The notes beneath the pieces are model-generated. The model worked only from the letters and a program-made list of their open reading frames with translations. It was not told the origin of the DNA and did no database searches. Source: Photorhabdus bodei (lineage in GTDB: Bacteria; Pseudomonadota; Gammaproteobacteria; Enterobacterales; Enterobacteriaceae). From it: a stretch of DNA of 64,000 bases. Each line of letters starts with the position of its first letter. Within the stretch, counting starts at the first letter, position 1. Where the stretch lies: contig NZ_NSCM01000006.1 in NCBI RefSeq assembly GCF_003287735.1, positions 1 through 64,000 on the forward strand, read 5' to 3'. This document shows, in pieces, positions 17,902-28,131 of this stretch. A program made the translations under genes and the position numbers.

Positions 17902-20208
17902 TCACTCTTTTAGTACCCATATATGGTACTCGCCGTTTATCATCTCTGCGCCTTCTAGGATTTTTTCAAAGCCTGGGAACTTGTTATTCCATTCACCGAG
18001 TTGGCGAATATATTGTAACCGGGGCGCATGTTCATCACCAAAACGTTCTCCCGGTAGGATTATTGGTATACCTGGTGGATAAGGAATGACACTCACAGCA
18101 GATATGCGCCCTGCCAGTTTATTAAGTGGTATATGTTCAGTGCGGCCTCCCATATGATCAAGGTGTGCTTGTCGGGGGAGTTTCACTATCTCAGGTAATT
18201 GGCTAAATGATTTCTTTTGCTCAATATCTATTTCATATTCTTTTATATACCCGAATATTTTATCCGAAATATCTTTGAGCCCCATATTTTCATAATATTC
18301 AGGGTATTGCTTCGCGAGTTTTGGCAAACATTGTTTAAGTGAAGTATTAGCGTCATAGTGTTTCTTGAAATTCAACAATACATTGATCAATGTTCCCCAT
18401 TTACCTTTGGTGACGCCAATAGAAAACAGGCAAAGAACGATAAAATCGGTGGTACGTGCCGGCACAATATCATGCTGACTGAGATAAGCGGAAAGAATTT
18501 CGGCTGGAATGCCATTTTCCAGCAATTCATCATTATCATTCATTCCTGGGCATAAAATACCGACTTTTGTTGGATCTAGCAGGCACCATTCTTCTGATAG
18601 ATTGGTAAATCCATGCCATTTGTCTCCCTCTTTTAATACCCAACAGGCAGGATCCGTTGCCAATTGTTCTCTGTTTGCTTCATGGAAAGGAATTAATTTA
18701 CCGCTATCCGCGCTGATAATCTCTCTGGCATTCCAGGGTAAGAAGAACCAATCATCTTTTTGTTTAAATTGATGATGGGTTTTTGCTAATGTCAGACGAA
18801 AGTCTACGGCTTCATTAATCGCGTTTTGTATTAGTCTTTGCCCCTGTGGGCCATCCATCATGGCCGCTGCAATTTCATTAGTGGCGATAAGCGAATATAG
18901 CGGTGAAGTTGTGGAGTGCATCATATAAGACTCGTTGAAACGGGAATGTTCAACGGGTTTTTTACCATTGCGGATATGGATATAGGATGATTGTGATAGC
19001 GCTGCCAACATCTTATGCGTGGATTGAGTGGCAAATATTGTTGGGCCATTATTGTCAAAATCATTTGGGTCATCACGCATTGAGTAACGATGTTTATACA
19101 TAGGATTAAAACGCGCATAAGCAAACCAGGCCTCATCAAAATGAATTTGATCAACACTTTTTGCTAGTAAATCTTGTGCTTGTTCTGCGTGATAACATAT
19201 TCCATCATAAGTACAGTTGGTGATGACCGCATAAACAGGCTTATTGTCTATCGCGATCGCTTTTAATGGGTGTTGATCAATGAGTTGTTGGATATATTCT
19301 GGTTGAAATTGATCTCTGGGAATGGGGCCAATAATACCATAGCGATTGCGTTGAGGAATAAGATATACGGGCAAAGCTCCAGTCATGATTAAACCTTGTC
19401 CAATAGATTTATGGCAATTGCGATCGCATATAACAATCTCTTTCTCACCAATAATGGCACCCATGATAATACGGTTAGAACCCGAAGTGCCGTTAAGAAC
19501 GCAATAGCTTTGATGGGCACCAAAAATCGTTGCGGCATATTCTTCTGATTCTTTAATAGCACCTGTATGATCTAGCAGTGAGCCAAGTATTTTTCTTTCT
19601 ATGCCAATATCACTTCGGAATAAATTTTCCCCAAAGAAATTAATTAATTCTCTTCCTGCCGCTGTCTTAGTCAGTGCAACACCACCTTGATGCCCAGGAG
19701 CAGTCCAGGAATATTCTGGTGATTCTTGGGTGTATTGCAGTAATGCACGAGTGAAAGGCGGTAATAATTGAGCATAGTATTTCTTAATTAGCGAACTGGC
19801 GCGAGAGGCGATAAATCCAGCCGTGTCTTCAAGCATCCAGACGAATTCATCTGCCAATCCCATGACTTCAAGTGTCAGTGTGTCGATGCTGGAATATTCC
19901 GCGGTCAACAATACCGGAATGGTTGTATTGTGTCTGCGTATTTCTTTCAGTAATTCTAAGACTTGTTTATGAGATTCATAGTTATTATCTCCTGAAGTCC
20001 AATCAACAAAAATACAGCATAGTGAGGAGTCAGAAGAAACGGTAGCTATACCATCTTGGAATGTAGCAGCCAGGATAACAGCGAAATTGTTCTTTTTTAA
20101 TGCTTCTATTAACTCTGTAAAGGCACGACCATTCGCCGTCGTCGGACTAAATACATGGCTGCTGACGACCATAATTTTGTTTTGTTCGTTAATGTCTAAA
20201 TTAATCAT
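17902..20208 (-). CDS. adiA: Biodegradative arginine decarboxylase (AdiA-type)
   Basis: A 768-residue member of the fold-type-I PLP Orn/Lys/Arg decarboxylases, with an N-terminal receiver-like wing domain (residues 1-150), the PLP core and a C-terminal domain. The PLP lysine is in ATQSTHKMLAALSQ. The aspartate that contacts the pyridine nitrogen is in HFDEAWFAYARFNP. GTSGSNR and the late YPPGIP motif are also present. The segments NCTYDG.CY, HFDEAW..YARFNP, YMMH.TTSPLY and TRGKWGTL-like GVTKGKWGTL match AdiA as I know it, better than CadA/LdcC or SpeC/SpeF. AdiA consumes cytoplasmic protons by making agmatine from arginine. No adiC antiporter or adiY regulator is adjacent, so an acid-resistance role is an inference and another substrate is possible. 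Confidence 0.78.
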   Translation of the reverse strand: MINLDINEQNKIMVVSSHVFSPTTANGRAFTELIEALKKNNFAVILAATFQDGIATVSSDSSLCCIFVDWTSGDNNYESHKQVLELLKEIRRHNTTIPVLLTAEYSSIDTLTLEVMGLADEFVWMLEDTAGFIASRASSLIKKYYAQLLPPFTRALLQYTQESPEYSWTAPGHQGGVALTKTAAGRELINFFGENLFRSDIGIERKILGSLLDHTGAIKESEEYAATIFGAHQSYCVLNGTSGSNRIIMGAIIGEKEIVICDRNCHKSIGQGLIMTGALPVYLIPQRNRYGIIGPIPRDQFQPEYIQQLIDQHPLKAIAIDNKPVYAVITNCTYDGICYHAEQAQDLLAKSVDQIHFDEAWFAYARFNPMYKHRYSMRDDPNDFDNNGPTIFATQSTHKMLAALSQSSYIHIRNGKKPVEHSRFNESYMMHSTTSPLYSLIATNEIAAAMMDGPQGQRLIQNAINEAVDFRLTLAKTHHQFKQKDDWFFLPWNAREIISADSGKLIPFHEANREQLATDPACWVLKEGDKWHGFTNLSEEWCLLDPTKVGILCPGMNDNDELLENGIPAEILSAYLSQHDIVPARTTDFIVLCLFSIGVTKGKWGTLINVLLNFKKHYDANTSLKQCLPKLAKQYPEYYENMGLKDISDKIFGYIKEYEIDIEQKKSFSQLPEIVKLPRQAHLDHMGGRTEHIPLNKLAGRISAVSVIPYPPGIPIILPGERFGDEHAPRLQYIRQLGEWNNKFPGFEKILEGAEMINGEYHIWVLKE

Positions 20209-20339
20209 GATTTATCCTTTGAGAGAGATAGTGTCCTGACGAATTTAGTATGGTTAGCTGAATTAGTTGTCAAACATAATATAACTGAGGATATATAATG
20301 GCTGTAATTGACTCCTTAGGGCCTTATATTTGTTTACTT

Positions 20340-21755
20340 TTATTTTGGTTGGTTTTCTTGGGGAATTAATTTTTTCCGGTTTTCTTTGGCCTGTAAATAT
20401 CCGACTAAACTAAGCTGATAACGGCGAATATTTTCAATATAGCGATAAGCTTCATGTCCACGGGCATAGCCATAGGTGGTATTTGTATAATATTTTTTCT
20501 GGCTTAATAGTGGAATCCGTTTTTTGACATCAAGCCAGCTATCGGGATTTCCTTTCTGTGATGCCGTCAGTTTGCGGGCATCTAACATATGTCCATAACC
20601 CATATTGTAAGCTGCCAGTGCAAACCAGATGCGTTCATCTTTAGGAATATTTTCAGGTAGTCGTTTCATTAAATTTTGCAGATAGATCGCCCCTCCCTTA
20701 ATACTCTCCTCCGGATCAAGGCGATCAACGACGCCTAACCCTTTAGCCGTCTGACTGGTTAACATCATCAGGCCACGTACACCCGTGGGTGAGGTTGCCT
20801 GTGGGTCCCAATGAGACTCTTGCCAGGCAATGGCAGCGAGTAGTTGCCAACTGATATCACCGGAATATTTTTCAAATAGTGGCCGATAGGTAGGCAGAAT
20901 ATTATCGATGGCACTTAGAAAAGAGAGTGTATCGAAATAATCAAATGAGTGGACGTGACCAAAGTATTTCTCCTCCAATCGCGGCATGACATTTTTTTCC
21001 GTTAGCTGGCTGAAAAAATCCAGCATGGCAGCGTAAAGGCTGTAGTCGTCAATGCGTTTTAAATACCATGTCAGCGGGTTATCTTCACTCACATCAAAAG
21101 CGACGGCCAAATTAGGGTGAGTACGTTGTTGCAACGCGACGTTAATCGAGTCACCTAACGTATAATCCAGTTTACCTTCCGATACCTGTTCCAGTAGTTC
21201 GCGAGTGTTATATTGCTGTGTCTCCTTCCATTCGAGCTCAGGGAAGGAACTCGCTTTCATTTCTTTCAATGTGCTGACATGAGCAGAACCAGAAGCGACC
21301 AGTAGTTTACCTTTTAAGTCTTTAAAAGAGCGGGGGCGTGGAGTTCCTTTGCGATAAATCAGTTGTTGGGATACAGAATAGTAGGCCGGACCTGTGCGGG
21401 TTTGATCCAGCCTTTCTTGATGATAAGTCAGGCCGGCGGCCAGAAAATCAGCTTCACCCTTTTCCAGGTCATCAAATAACTGATTGATATTTGTTCTAAA
21501 TTTGATTTCTAATTTGACGCCAAGGTAATTAGCAAAGCGTTGTACCAGCTCGTAATCAAATCCATTTGGTTCTTTCTTACCGGTAAGATGGATCAGAGGT
21601 GAGCTAATGGTGCTGATCCGTAGCTCTCCTCTGGTAATGATCCTGTTAATCTGCTCCTGCTGTTTATTCGGCCAACTGATGTTCAGACTAATGATGGCGG
21701 CAGAAAAAAGAGCGATAACAATGATAACGAAATAATTTATTTTTATATTATTCAA
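20340..21755 (-). CDS. mltF: Membrane-bound lytic murein transglycosylase F
   Basis: MltF cleaves peptidoglycan to 1,6-anhydromuropeptides at the outer membrane. The 471-residue protein has an N-terminal hydrophobic segment (residues 8-25). A periplasmic solute-binding-like domain follows ([16 protein letters not shown] to about residue 265), then a C-terminal SLT domain with the catalytic glutamate in [10 protein letters not shown] and the signature GVRGLMMLT...AAYNMGYGH. It is divergent from purL, as in other enterics. The two genes share the region 21756-22021. Confidence 0.93.
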   Translation of the reverse strand: MNNIKINYFVIIVIALFSAAIISLNISWPNKQQEQINRIITRGELRISTISSPLIHLTGKKEPNGFDYELVQRFANYLGVKLEIKFRTNINQLFDDLEKGEADFLAAGLTYHQERLDQTRTGPAYYSVSQQLIYRKGTPRPRSFKDLKGKLLVASGSAHVSTLKEMKASSFPELEWKETQQYNTRELLEQVSEGKLDYTLGDSINVALQQRTHPNLAVAFDVSEDNPLTWYLKRIDDYSLYAAMLDFFSQLTEKNVMPRLEEKYFGHVHSFDYFDTLSFLSAIDNILPTYRPLFEKYSGDISWQLLAAIAWQESHWDPQATSPTGVRGLMMLTSQTAKGLGVVDRLDPEESIKGGAIYLQNLMKRLPENIPKDERIWFALAAYNMGYGHMLDARKLTASQKGNPDSWLDVKKRIPLLSQKKYYTNTTYGYARGHEAYRYIENIRRYQLSLVGYLQAKENRKKLIPQENQPK

Positions 21756-21921
21756 ATGGTTATCTCTGTATAACGCAGTGTGGTGCTATGTGGAAACGCG
21801 CTATATTGTTATGGTTAAATTTCCAGTGATTGAGCATTTTGCGGAACAAAAACGGGCTGTGCAACCTAATTGATACTATTTGCATGATTTGGCGATAGGA
21901 TAATTGGCTGTAATAATCGTC

Positions 21922-21937
21922 ACGCAAACGGTTTCGT
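21922..21937 (+). promoter_or_regulatory. PurR box of purL
   Basis: ACGCAAACGGTTTCGT is an excellent match to the PurR operator consensus. It lies 85 bp upstream of the purL start. A good -10 hexamer (TATAAT, 21955-21960) follows at a spacing that puts the -35 region inside the box, consistent with repression by PurR when purines are plentiful. Confidence 0.88.
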
Positions 21938-22021
21938 CATGGGTTACAATCCTCTATAATGGCCTCATTTCCCCTTAGGCATCTATTAAGCTTTGCTTCT
22001 AAGATGAGAGAATTGATTACT

Positions 22022-25000
22022 ATGAAAATTCTACGTGGTTCACCTGCTTTATCTGCATTTCGTATCACTAAACTCCTTTCTGTGTGCCAAGAACAGCAAC
22101 TTCCGGTCAATGATATTTATGCGGAATATGTTCATTTTGCAGAGATTAATGCATCTTTGAGTGATGTTGATTCAGCAAAGTTACAACAATTACTAAAATA
22201 TGGACCTTCGCTGGCTGAACATGAACCCCAAGGTACATTGCTGTTAGTCACACCCCGCCCGGGAACGATTTCCCCTTGGTCTTCCAAAGCAACCGATATT
22301 GCTCACAATTGTGGCCTGTCCCAGGTTGTGCGTCTGGAGCGTGGCCTGGCTTATTATATCCAGAGCGATGAAATGAGTGGTGCGCAGTGGCAAATATTGT
22401 CATCACTGCTGCATGATCGGATGATGGAAACGGTCTTTACTCAATTGGAACAGGCGGAGAAATTATTTTCTCGTCAGCAACCCGTTCCGTTAAAACGCAT
22501 TGATATTCTGCAAGCAGGACGCAGTGCGTTAGAAACTGCCAATATTGAACTTGGATTGGCGTTGGCCCCGGATGAAATTGATTATCTGATGGATGCTTTC
22601 CAGAAATTAGGGCGCAATCCAACAGATGTTGAACTTTATATGTTTGCTCAGGCTAACTCAGAACATTGCCGTCATAAAATCTTTAATGCTGATTGGGTTA
22701 TTGATGGTCAGACGCAGCCAAAATCGCTGTTCAAAATGATTAAAAACACCTATGAGCAGACTCCTGATTATGTCCTGTCAGCCTATAAAGATAATGCCGC
22801 TGTGATGGAGGGATCTTCTGTTGGCCGTTTCTTTGCCCGTGCGGAAAATGGTTCATATGATTACCATCAGGAGCAGGCTCATATTCTGATGAAAGTGGAA
22901 ACGCATAATCACCCGACAGCAATTTCTCCTTGGCCGGGCGCATCGACAGGTTCGGGTGGTGAAATCCGCGACGAAGGGGCGACCGGTCGTGGGGCTAAGC
23001 CAAAAGCGGGTCTGGTGGGATTTTCGGTATCCAATTTGCGGATACCGGGTTTTGAACAGCCGTGGGAAGAGGATTTCGGTAAACCGGAGCGTATCGTTAG
23101 TGCTCTGGATATCATGATGGAAGGCCCTTTAGGGGGGGCGGCATTTAATAATGAATTTGGTCGTCCGGCGTTGTTGGGTTATTTCCGTACCTATGAAGAA
23201 AAAGTCAACAGTCATAACGGCAGCGAATTACGTGGTTATCACAAGCCGATCATGCTGGCAGGCGGGATCGGTAATATCCGAGATGAACATGTCAAAAAGG
23301 GTGAAATTTCTGTTGGCGCAAAACTGATTGTGCTTGGTGGTCCGTCCATGAACATTGGTTTAGGTGGAGGGGCCGCATCTTCTATGGCATCGGGGCAATC
23401 CGATGCTGATCTGGATTTTGCTTCGGTACAACGCGATAACCCGGAAATGGAGCGCCGTTGTCAGGAGGTGATCGATCGCTGTTGGCAGTTAGGCGAAGAC
23501 AACCCGATTCTGTTTATTCATGATGTGGGTGCTGGTGGGCTTTCCAATGCGATGCCTGAGTTAGTCAGTGATGGTGGTCGCGGTGGACGATTTGAGTTAC
23601 GCAGAATTCTTAATGATGAGCCGGGAATGAGCCCGCTGGAAGTCTGGTGTAACGAATCACAAGAGCGTTACGTACTGGCTGTTGCGCCGGAACGACTTCC
23701 GCTGTTTGAGGAGATTTGTCGACGAGAGCGTGCACCTTACGCCATTATCGGTGAGGCAACAGAGGAACGTCATTTACTGCTTAATGATGAACACTTTGAT
23801 AATCAGCCAATCGATATGCCTTTGGATGTACTGCTAGGTAAAACGCCAAAAATGTTGCGTAATGTCAGTACATTAAAAGCGAGGGGTGAAAGCCTTGAGC
23901 GTCGGGATATCGATCTGACAGAAGCCGTTAAACGCATTATGCATTTGCCGGCTGTGGCAGAAAAAACCTTCCTGATCACGATAGGCGATCGCTCTGTCAC
24001 TGGCATGGTTGCTCGTGATCAAATGGTGGGTCCGTGGCAGATCCCAGTTGCGGACTGCGCTGTTACCACCGCCAGCCTTGATAGCTACTATGGCGAAGCG
24101 ATGTCTATGGGGGAACGTGCGCCGGTCGCTTTGTTGGATTTTGCTGCTTCTGCCCGTATGGCTGTCGGTGAAGCTTTGACCAATATCGCTTCTGCTTATG
24201 TTCAGGATTTAAAGCGCATTAAACTTTCAGCGAACTGGATGTCCGCTGCGGGTCATCCTGGCGAGGATGCCGGTTTGTATGCGGCGGTTAAAGCGGTGGG
24301 TGAGGAGTTGTGCCCTGTGCTAGGGCTGACAATTCCGGTGGGTAAAGATTCCATGTCGATGAAAACCCGCTGGCATGAACAAGGTGAAGAGCGTGAGATG
24401 ACGGCGCCTTTGTCACTGGTGATTACCGCTTTTGCCAGAGTGGAAGATGTTCGCTGTACAGTCACTCCTGAGCTTTCCACCGATGAAGATAATGCATTGT
24501 TATTAATCGATCTGGGGCAAGGAAAGAACACGCTGGGCGGTACCGCATTGGCACAAGTTTACCGTCAACTGGGTAATAAACCCGCGGATGTACGTAGTGC
24601 TGAACAATTGGCGGGTTTCTTCAATGCGATTCAGCAACTGGTTTCGGAACAAAAATTACTGGCTTATCATGACCGCTCCGATGGTGGTTTACTGGTCACG
24701 TTGGCTGAAATGGCTTTTGCCGGCCATTGTGGCATTGAAGCTGATATCAGTGTGTTTGATGAAGATATTCTGGCGGCGCTCTTTACAGAAGAGTTGGGCG
24801 CTGTGGTTCAGATTCGAGCATCGGATAGAGGGTTAGTTGAAAGCGTTTTGGCAGAACATGGTCTGGCCGATTGCGTGCATTATCTGGGTAAAGCCAAAGC
24901 AGGTAATGATTTTGTTATCTTTAGTGGCAACACTGAAGTCTATCGCCAGAATCGCAGTACCTTGCGCTTATGGTGGGCAGAAACCACATGGCAAATGCAG

Positions 25001-25909
25001 CGTCTGCGCGATAACCCGGCGTGTGCAGATCAGGAACATCAGGCTAAACAGGATAATCAGGACCCTGGACTGAATGTAAAACTGACTTTTGATGTTTCAG
25101 AAGATATTGCAGCGCCTTACATTTTGCAGCAGGTAAGGCCGAAGGTGGCTGTACTGCGTGAACAGGGCGTTAACTCCCATGTTGAAATGGCTGCGGCGTT
25201 CCACCGAGCTGGTTTCGAGGCGATTGATGTTCATATGAGTGATTTGTTGTCTGGACGTATTGGATTGAGTCAATTCCAGACACTGGTTGCCTGTGGTGGC
25301 TTCTCGTATGGTGACGTGTTGGGGGCGGGTGAAGGTTGGGCGAAATCAATACTGTTCAATGAGCGTGTTCGTGATGAATTTGCTGCTTTCTTTGCACAGC
25401 CTGATACATTGGCGTTGGGTGTTTGTAATGGTTGCCAGATGATGTCTAACTTGCGGGAGTTGATCCCGGGTGCAGAACATTGGCCGCGTTTTGTACGTAA
25501 CCGTTCAGAGCGCTTTGAAGCACGATTCAGTTTGGTGGAAGTGGCTGACAGCCCGTCACTGTTCTTGCAAGATATGGTCGATTCTCGTATGCCGATTGCG
25601 GTTTCTCATGGGGAAGGGCAAGTGGAATTCCGAGATAGACAGCATCTTGAGATGCTTGAAAGCAGCCGGTTAGTGGCGCTGCGTTATGTGAATAACTATG
25701 GTCAGGTTACGGAAAACTATCCGGCTAACCCAAATGGTTCAGTGAATGGCATTACCGCAGTTACCAGCCTTGATGGCCGGGCAACTGTGATGATGCCTCA
25801 TCCAGAAAGGGTATCCCGCACGGTGAATAATTCGTGGCATCCAGAGGAGTGGAGCGAAGATGGCCCGTGGATGCGAATTTTCCGTAATGCTCGTAAGCAG
25901 TTAGGATAA
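22022..25909 (+). CDS. purL: Phosphoribosylformylglycinamidine synthase
   Basis: PurL converts FGAR to FGAM with glutamine and ATP in purine synthesis. ATG 22022 is chosen over the upstream in-frame ATG because it gives [13 protein letters not shown] and exactly 1,295 residues, the usual enteric length. The protein has the N-terminal domain, tandem AIRS-like ATPase halves ([23 protein letters not shown]) and a C-terminal glutamine amidotransferase with the nucleophile in [12 protein letters not shown] and the histidine in MMPHPER. A hairpin at 25934-25955 follows. Confidence 0.96.
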   Translation: MKILRGSPALSAFRITKLLSVCQEQQLPVNDIYAEYVHFAEINASLSDVDSAKLQQLLKYGPSLAEHEPQGTLLLVTPRPGTISPWSSKATDIAHNCGLSQVVRLERGLAYYIQSDEMSGAQWQILSSLLHDRMMETVFTQLEQAEKLFSRQQPVPLKRIDILQAGRSALETANIELGLALAPDEIDYLMDAFQKLGRNPTDVELYMFAQANSEHCRHKIFNADWVIDGQTQPKSLFKMIKNTYEQTPDYVLSAYKDNAAVMEGSSVGRFFARAENGSYDYHQEQAHILMKVETHNHPTAISPWPGASTGSGGEIRDEGATGRGAKPKAGLVGFSVSNLRIPGFEQPWEEDFGKPERIVSALDIMMEGPLGGAAFNNEFGRPALLGYFRTYEEKVNSHNGSELRGYHKPIMLAGGIGNIRDEHVKKGEISVGAKLIVLGGPSMNIGLGGGAASSMASGQSDADLDFASVQRDNPEMERRCQEVIDRCWQLGEDNPILFIHDVGAGGLSNAMPELVSDGGRGGRFELRRILNDEPGMSPLEVWCNESQERYVLAVAPERLPLFEEICRRERAPYAIIGEATEERHLLLNDEHFDNQPIDMPLDVLLGKTPKMLRNVSTLKARGESLERRDIDLTEAVKRIMHLPAVAEKTFLITIGDRSVTGMVARDQMVGPWQIPVADCAVTTASLDSYYGEAMSMGERAPVALLDFAASARMAVGEALTNIASAYVQDLKRIKLSANWMSAAGHPGEDAGLYAAVKAVGEELCPVLGLTIPVGKDSMSMKTRWHEQGEEREMTAPLSLVITAFARVEDVRCTVTPELSTDEDNALLLIDLGQGKNTLGGTALAQVYRQLGNKPADVRSAEQLAGFFNAIQQLVSEQKLLAYHDRSDGGLLVTLAEMAFAGHCGIEADISVFDEDILAALFTEELGAVVQIRASDRGLVESVLAEHGLADCVHYLGKAKAGNDFVIFSGNTEVYRQNRSTLRLWWAETTWQMQRLRDNPACADQEHQAKQDNQDPGLNVKLTFDVSEDIAAPYILQQVRPKVAVLREQGVNSHVEMAAAFHRAGFEAIDVHMSDLLSGRIGLSQFQTLVACGGFSYGDVLGAGEGWAKSILFNERVRDEFAAFFAQPDTLALGVCNGCQMMSNLRELIPGAEHWPRFVRNRSERFEARFSLVEVADSPSLFLQDMVDSRMPIAVSHGEGQVEFRDRQHLEMLESSRLVALRYVNNYGQVTENYPANPNGSVNGITAVTSLDGRATVMMPHPERVSRTVNNSWHPEEWSEDGPWMRIFRNARKQLG

Positions 25910-25933
25910 GTACCGCGGTGTAAGTAAATTGTG

Positions 25934-25955
25934 TCAGCCGGTTTTTTCCGGCTGA
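25934..25955 (+). terminator. Hairpin after purL
   Basis: TCAGCCGG and CCGGCTGA form a perfect 8-bp stem around a loop of six T. The T residues are in the loop rather than after it, so termination is likely but not certain. It could also serve the leftward gene that ends at 26006. Confidence 0.6.
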
Positions 25956-26005
25956 TAGCGTTCATTGGCTTCATTGTGATTCTTTGTTTCGTAACTGACG
26001 TGAGA

Positions 26006-26227
26006 TCACAGTTGAAGCCATTTTTTTATTTGTTTTTTCGAGAATGTCTGCATTTCGCACATGACGCGTTCCGATTCCACTGCATCCAAAATAGATTCGG
26101 CGCAGGCAGGGCAGAGGTCGCCTGTTACCGCAGAAATGATTATGGTTTCGCCCTTGTAAGTATAGGGCAGATCGCGGGTGTCATGGATAAGTTCCGCTGC
26201 ACCGCAAACAGGGCATTTCATGTTCAT
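26006..26227 (-). CDS. YgiT/MqsA-type zinc-finger protein lacking an HTH domain
   Basis: A 73-residue protein with two CxxC pairs (CPVCG near residue 5, CPACAESI near residue 40) in the spacing of the N-terminal zinc domain of MqsA/YgiT antitoxins. MqsA proper is about 131 residues and binds DNA through a C-terminal HTH domain. Here the protein stops right after the zinc domain and a short helix (FSKKQIKKWLQL). No mqsR-like or DUF4258 toxin gene is adjacent. Upstream there is only an ERIC element. It may be an antitoxin remnant or one of the stand-alone YgiT-finger proteins. Confidence 0.65.
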   Translation of the reverse strand: MNMKCPVCGAAELIHDTRDLPYTYKGETIIISAVTGDLCPACAESILDAVESERVMCEMQTFSKKQIKKWLQL

Positions 26228-26287
26228 AGCTCCTATTCATAACTCTTTGAAGGACACGATCAGCACGTCATCAATATTTTAGACTTA

Positions 26288-26414
26288 TATACCCGTCATC
26301 TTTCAAGTTGCCTCTTTGTTGGCTGCACTCGCTCACCCCGGTCACATAGTTATCTATGCTCCCGGGGATTCACTCCCTTGCCGTCGCGATGCATCTTGAA
26401 ATCCATAGGGTATA
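26288..26414. repeat. ERIC element
   Basis: A near-identical 127-bp ERIC copy, in the same orientation as 16173-16300, filling the gap between the zinc-finger gene and the SDR-like gene. Confidence 0.85.
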
Positions 26415-26436
26415 TATTTGTGTTATTTTCTCTGAA

Positions 26437-27036
26437 TTAATAAACTTCGTAGTTTTGGCCGGTTTGAGCGCCATCGACACTTTTTCTAAAAGCAAGTGCT
26501 ACACGGCTAGCAGGAACAGCGTTAAATCCTGGGAAAAATTCACCATATTTATCCAATGATTCCTGTAAGACATTAGGGCTAACGCTATTTATGCGAATTC
26601 CTCTTGGCATTTCGATTGCTGCACATTTTACAAATGCCTTAACACCACCATTTGCCATCGCTGCTGATGCTCCTTGTAGGATAGGGTCGTCCATTATAAT
26701 TCCAGTTGTTAAAGTAAAACTTCCGCCATCGTTAATATAGTCCATACCTAACAGTACTAAGTTAATTTGGCCTTTAAGTTTACTGTTTATTCCTATTTCG
26801 TTTAACTCTGGAGTTAATTCTGAAATTGATCCAAAATGTGCGCTACCTGTTGCACTGACTACAGCATCAACTTTGCCAATTCTCTCATACATACTCTTAA
26901 TACTATCAACGGAAGTGATATCAACTACAACATCTAAGCCATTCCTTCCGGCACGAATGACTTCGTGATTTTTTTCTAATTCTTCCGAGATTGCTTTTCC
27001 TATTGTACCGCTTGTTCCAATAACAATTACTCTCAT
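26437..27036 (-). CDS. Short-chain dehydrogenase-like protein without YxxxK
   Basis: A 199-residue Rossmann protein. The nucleotide-binding glycine motif is at the start (VIGTSGTIGKAI, residues 5-16), followed by strand-helix units and an AVVSATGSAHFG segment equivalent to the NAG region of SDRs. In the position of the catalytic YxxxK helix the sequence reads GASAAMANGGVKAFVKCAAIE. The usual Tyr and Lys are not there, so ordinary SDR catalysis is doubtful. The INSVSPNVL segment matches the SDR substrate-loop lead-in. It is shorter than classical SDRs (about 250). Function unknown. Confidence 0.75.
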   Translation of the reverse strand: MRVIVIGTSGTIGKAISEELEKNHEVIRAGRNGLDVVVDITSVDSIKSMYERIGKVDAVVSATGSAHFGSISELTPELNEIGINSKLKGQINLVLLGMDYINDGGSFTLTTGIIMDDPILQGASAAMANGGVKAFVKCAAIEMPRGIRINSVSPNVLQESLDKYGEFFPGFNAVPASRVALAFRKSVDGAQTGQNYEVY

Positions 27037-27162
27037 GTCTATTACCCTTTTCTATATTAATGAAATTTTTGTGACTACATCGTTGCATGATGAATATTAC
27101 TTTTAACTCGATTATGCTGAACTGATACGAAAAAGGGTGAGCAGAAATTGCATACCATTTTG

Positions 27163-27348
27163 TCAGTCATTGTTGATCAAATTCCGTAGGTTATTTCGAA
27201 GTTCATTAGAGGATATAACTCGTCCAGATTTTATATCTTTTTCAGCCAAAGAGAGTAGGTATAACAAAGCTATTTGTTCTCGCTGCATCTCAAATTGAGT
27301 CGGATCTTGAACCGCATATAGCGGTTCCCTGTTTTGGGTTTGGTGCAT
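27163..27348 (-). CDS. Small protein of 61 aa, unknown
   Basis: A good ribosome-binding site (GGGAGA, 7 bp before ATG) supports this as a real gene. The product has an extended N-terminus and two probable helices (REQIALLYLLSLAEKDIKSG and SSNELRNNLRNL). The small size and the '..DIKSGRVISSNELR' layout recall type II antitoxins of the Phd/RelB kind, but no toxin partner lies next to it. That is only a structural impression. Confidence 0.45.
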   Translation of the reverse strand: MHQTQNREPLYAVQDPTQFEMQREQIALLYLLSLAEKDIKSGRVISSNELRNNLRNLINND

Positions 27349-27505
27349 AATTTTCTCCCGAATAGAGACTTTTTACTTCTATCTACGATGGTACATCATT
27401 TGCTGATAAAGGCCATATATGGGGTAAATATGGACTATTACTGATTCAGATGTGAGAGTTTTATATCAGCAAATTCCTAGGCGTTTAGATGCCGAATTGC
27501 TCCAT

Positions 27506-27523
27506 TGTCTCAATTACCCGACA
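27506..27523 (+). promoter_or_regulatory. GlrR activator box 1 upstream of glmY
   Basis: TGTC-N10-GACA (TGTC at 27506-27509, GACA at 27520-27523), the known GlrR recognition pattern. It lies about 220 bp upstream of the glmY sigma-54 promoter. Confidence 0.8.
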
Positions 27524-27538
27524 AACATGCGTTATAGA

Positions 27539-27556
27539 TGTCTCAAAAAGGAGACA
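27539..27556 (+). promoter_or_regulatory. GlrR activator box 2 upstream of glmY
   Basis: TGTC-N10-GACA with TGTC at 27539-27542 and GACA at 27553-27556. The box centre is 33 bp from box 1, about three helical turns. Confidence 0.8.
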
Positions 27557-27601
27557 TTTAATTATTTGATTTTAATCTATTTTTATTTGCATGATTTTGA
27601 G

Positions 27602-27619
27602 TGTCTTTAATTGGCGACA
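27602..27619 (+). promoter_or_regulatory. GlrR activator box 3 upstream of glmY
   Basis: TGTC-N10-GACA with TGTC at 27602-27605 and GACA at 27616-27619. It lies 63 bp from box 2, about six helical turns, so all three boxes could face the same side of the DNA. Confidence 0.8.
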
Positions 27620-27726
27620 GAAAATAAATTTTGCTCATATCGGAAAAGAAGCTGTTTAGTTGCTGAAACGTAACATTTAATTTTTTCTAAAGTAAAAACA
27701 GTTGGTTATGATTATTTTTTTAATGT

Positions 27727-27743
27727 TGGCATGGGATCTGCAT
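27727..27743 (+). promoter_or_regulatory. Sigma-54 promoter of glmY
   Basis: TGGCAT...CTGCAT carries the invariant GG (27728-27729) and GC (27740-27741) separated by exactly ten bases, the RpoN -24/-12 pattern. It lies downstream of the three GlrR boxes. Transcription would begin near 27753-27755. Confidence 0.82.
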
Positions 27744-27754
27744 TAAGCTGGCAC

Positions 27755-27992
27755 AGTTGCTCATTCAACTTCTTATGTCGGCCCACATTTAGGTGGAGAG
27801 ATGCCACATAAACCATCGAATGATGCCAGAGTAAGGTGCCTACCGTCCAACTCAGTGATATCGCTTTCGGGCCTTATCAAACATCGGGCGACACGTGGAG
27901 TGAGGCACCAACCTATGTCTGACTGTTGTAGATAAACAGCGGGCATGCGTTATCCTCACTGGCGGGATAGTAGCGAAAACTATTATCCCGCC
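27755..27992 (+). ncRNA. glmY: GlmY small RNA
   Basis: GlmY is a small RNA that sequesters RapZ and thereby protects GlmZ, which activates glmS translation. The call rests on position (between purL and glrK, as in E. coli), a GlrR/sigma-54 control region just upstream, and a 5' part (GTTGCTCATTCAAC, CTTATGTCGGC pairing with GCCACATAA) resembling the E. coli GlmY start and first stem. The 5' end is estimated from the promoter. The 3' end is uncertain. I set it at a strong hairpin (GGCGGGATA...TATCCCGCC, 27961-27992) that lacks a T tail. The functional RNA may be shorter, about 180 nt. Confidence 0.75.
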
Positions 27993-28131
27993 GTCATCGC
28001 TCAGGTGTTTACCTGCTCCTTTGTACTGTTTGCGTCTTACACTGATTTTCAGTCACAGTAGAATTTATCAGCCGATGGGTTTTTCTATCCGCCCTTTGTC
28101 GGTTAGCATTGGTGTACTGACAGGTTACGAG

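Noticed and set aside
26356..26559. 67-codon plus-strand frame
   Set aside because: It begins in an ERIC element and then runs antisense to the SDR-like gene.
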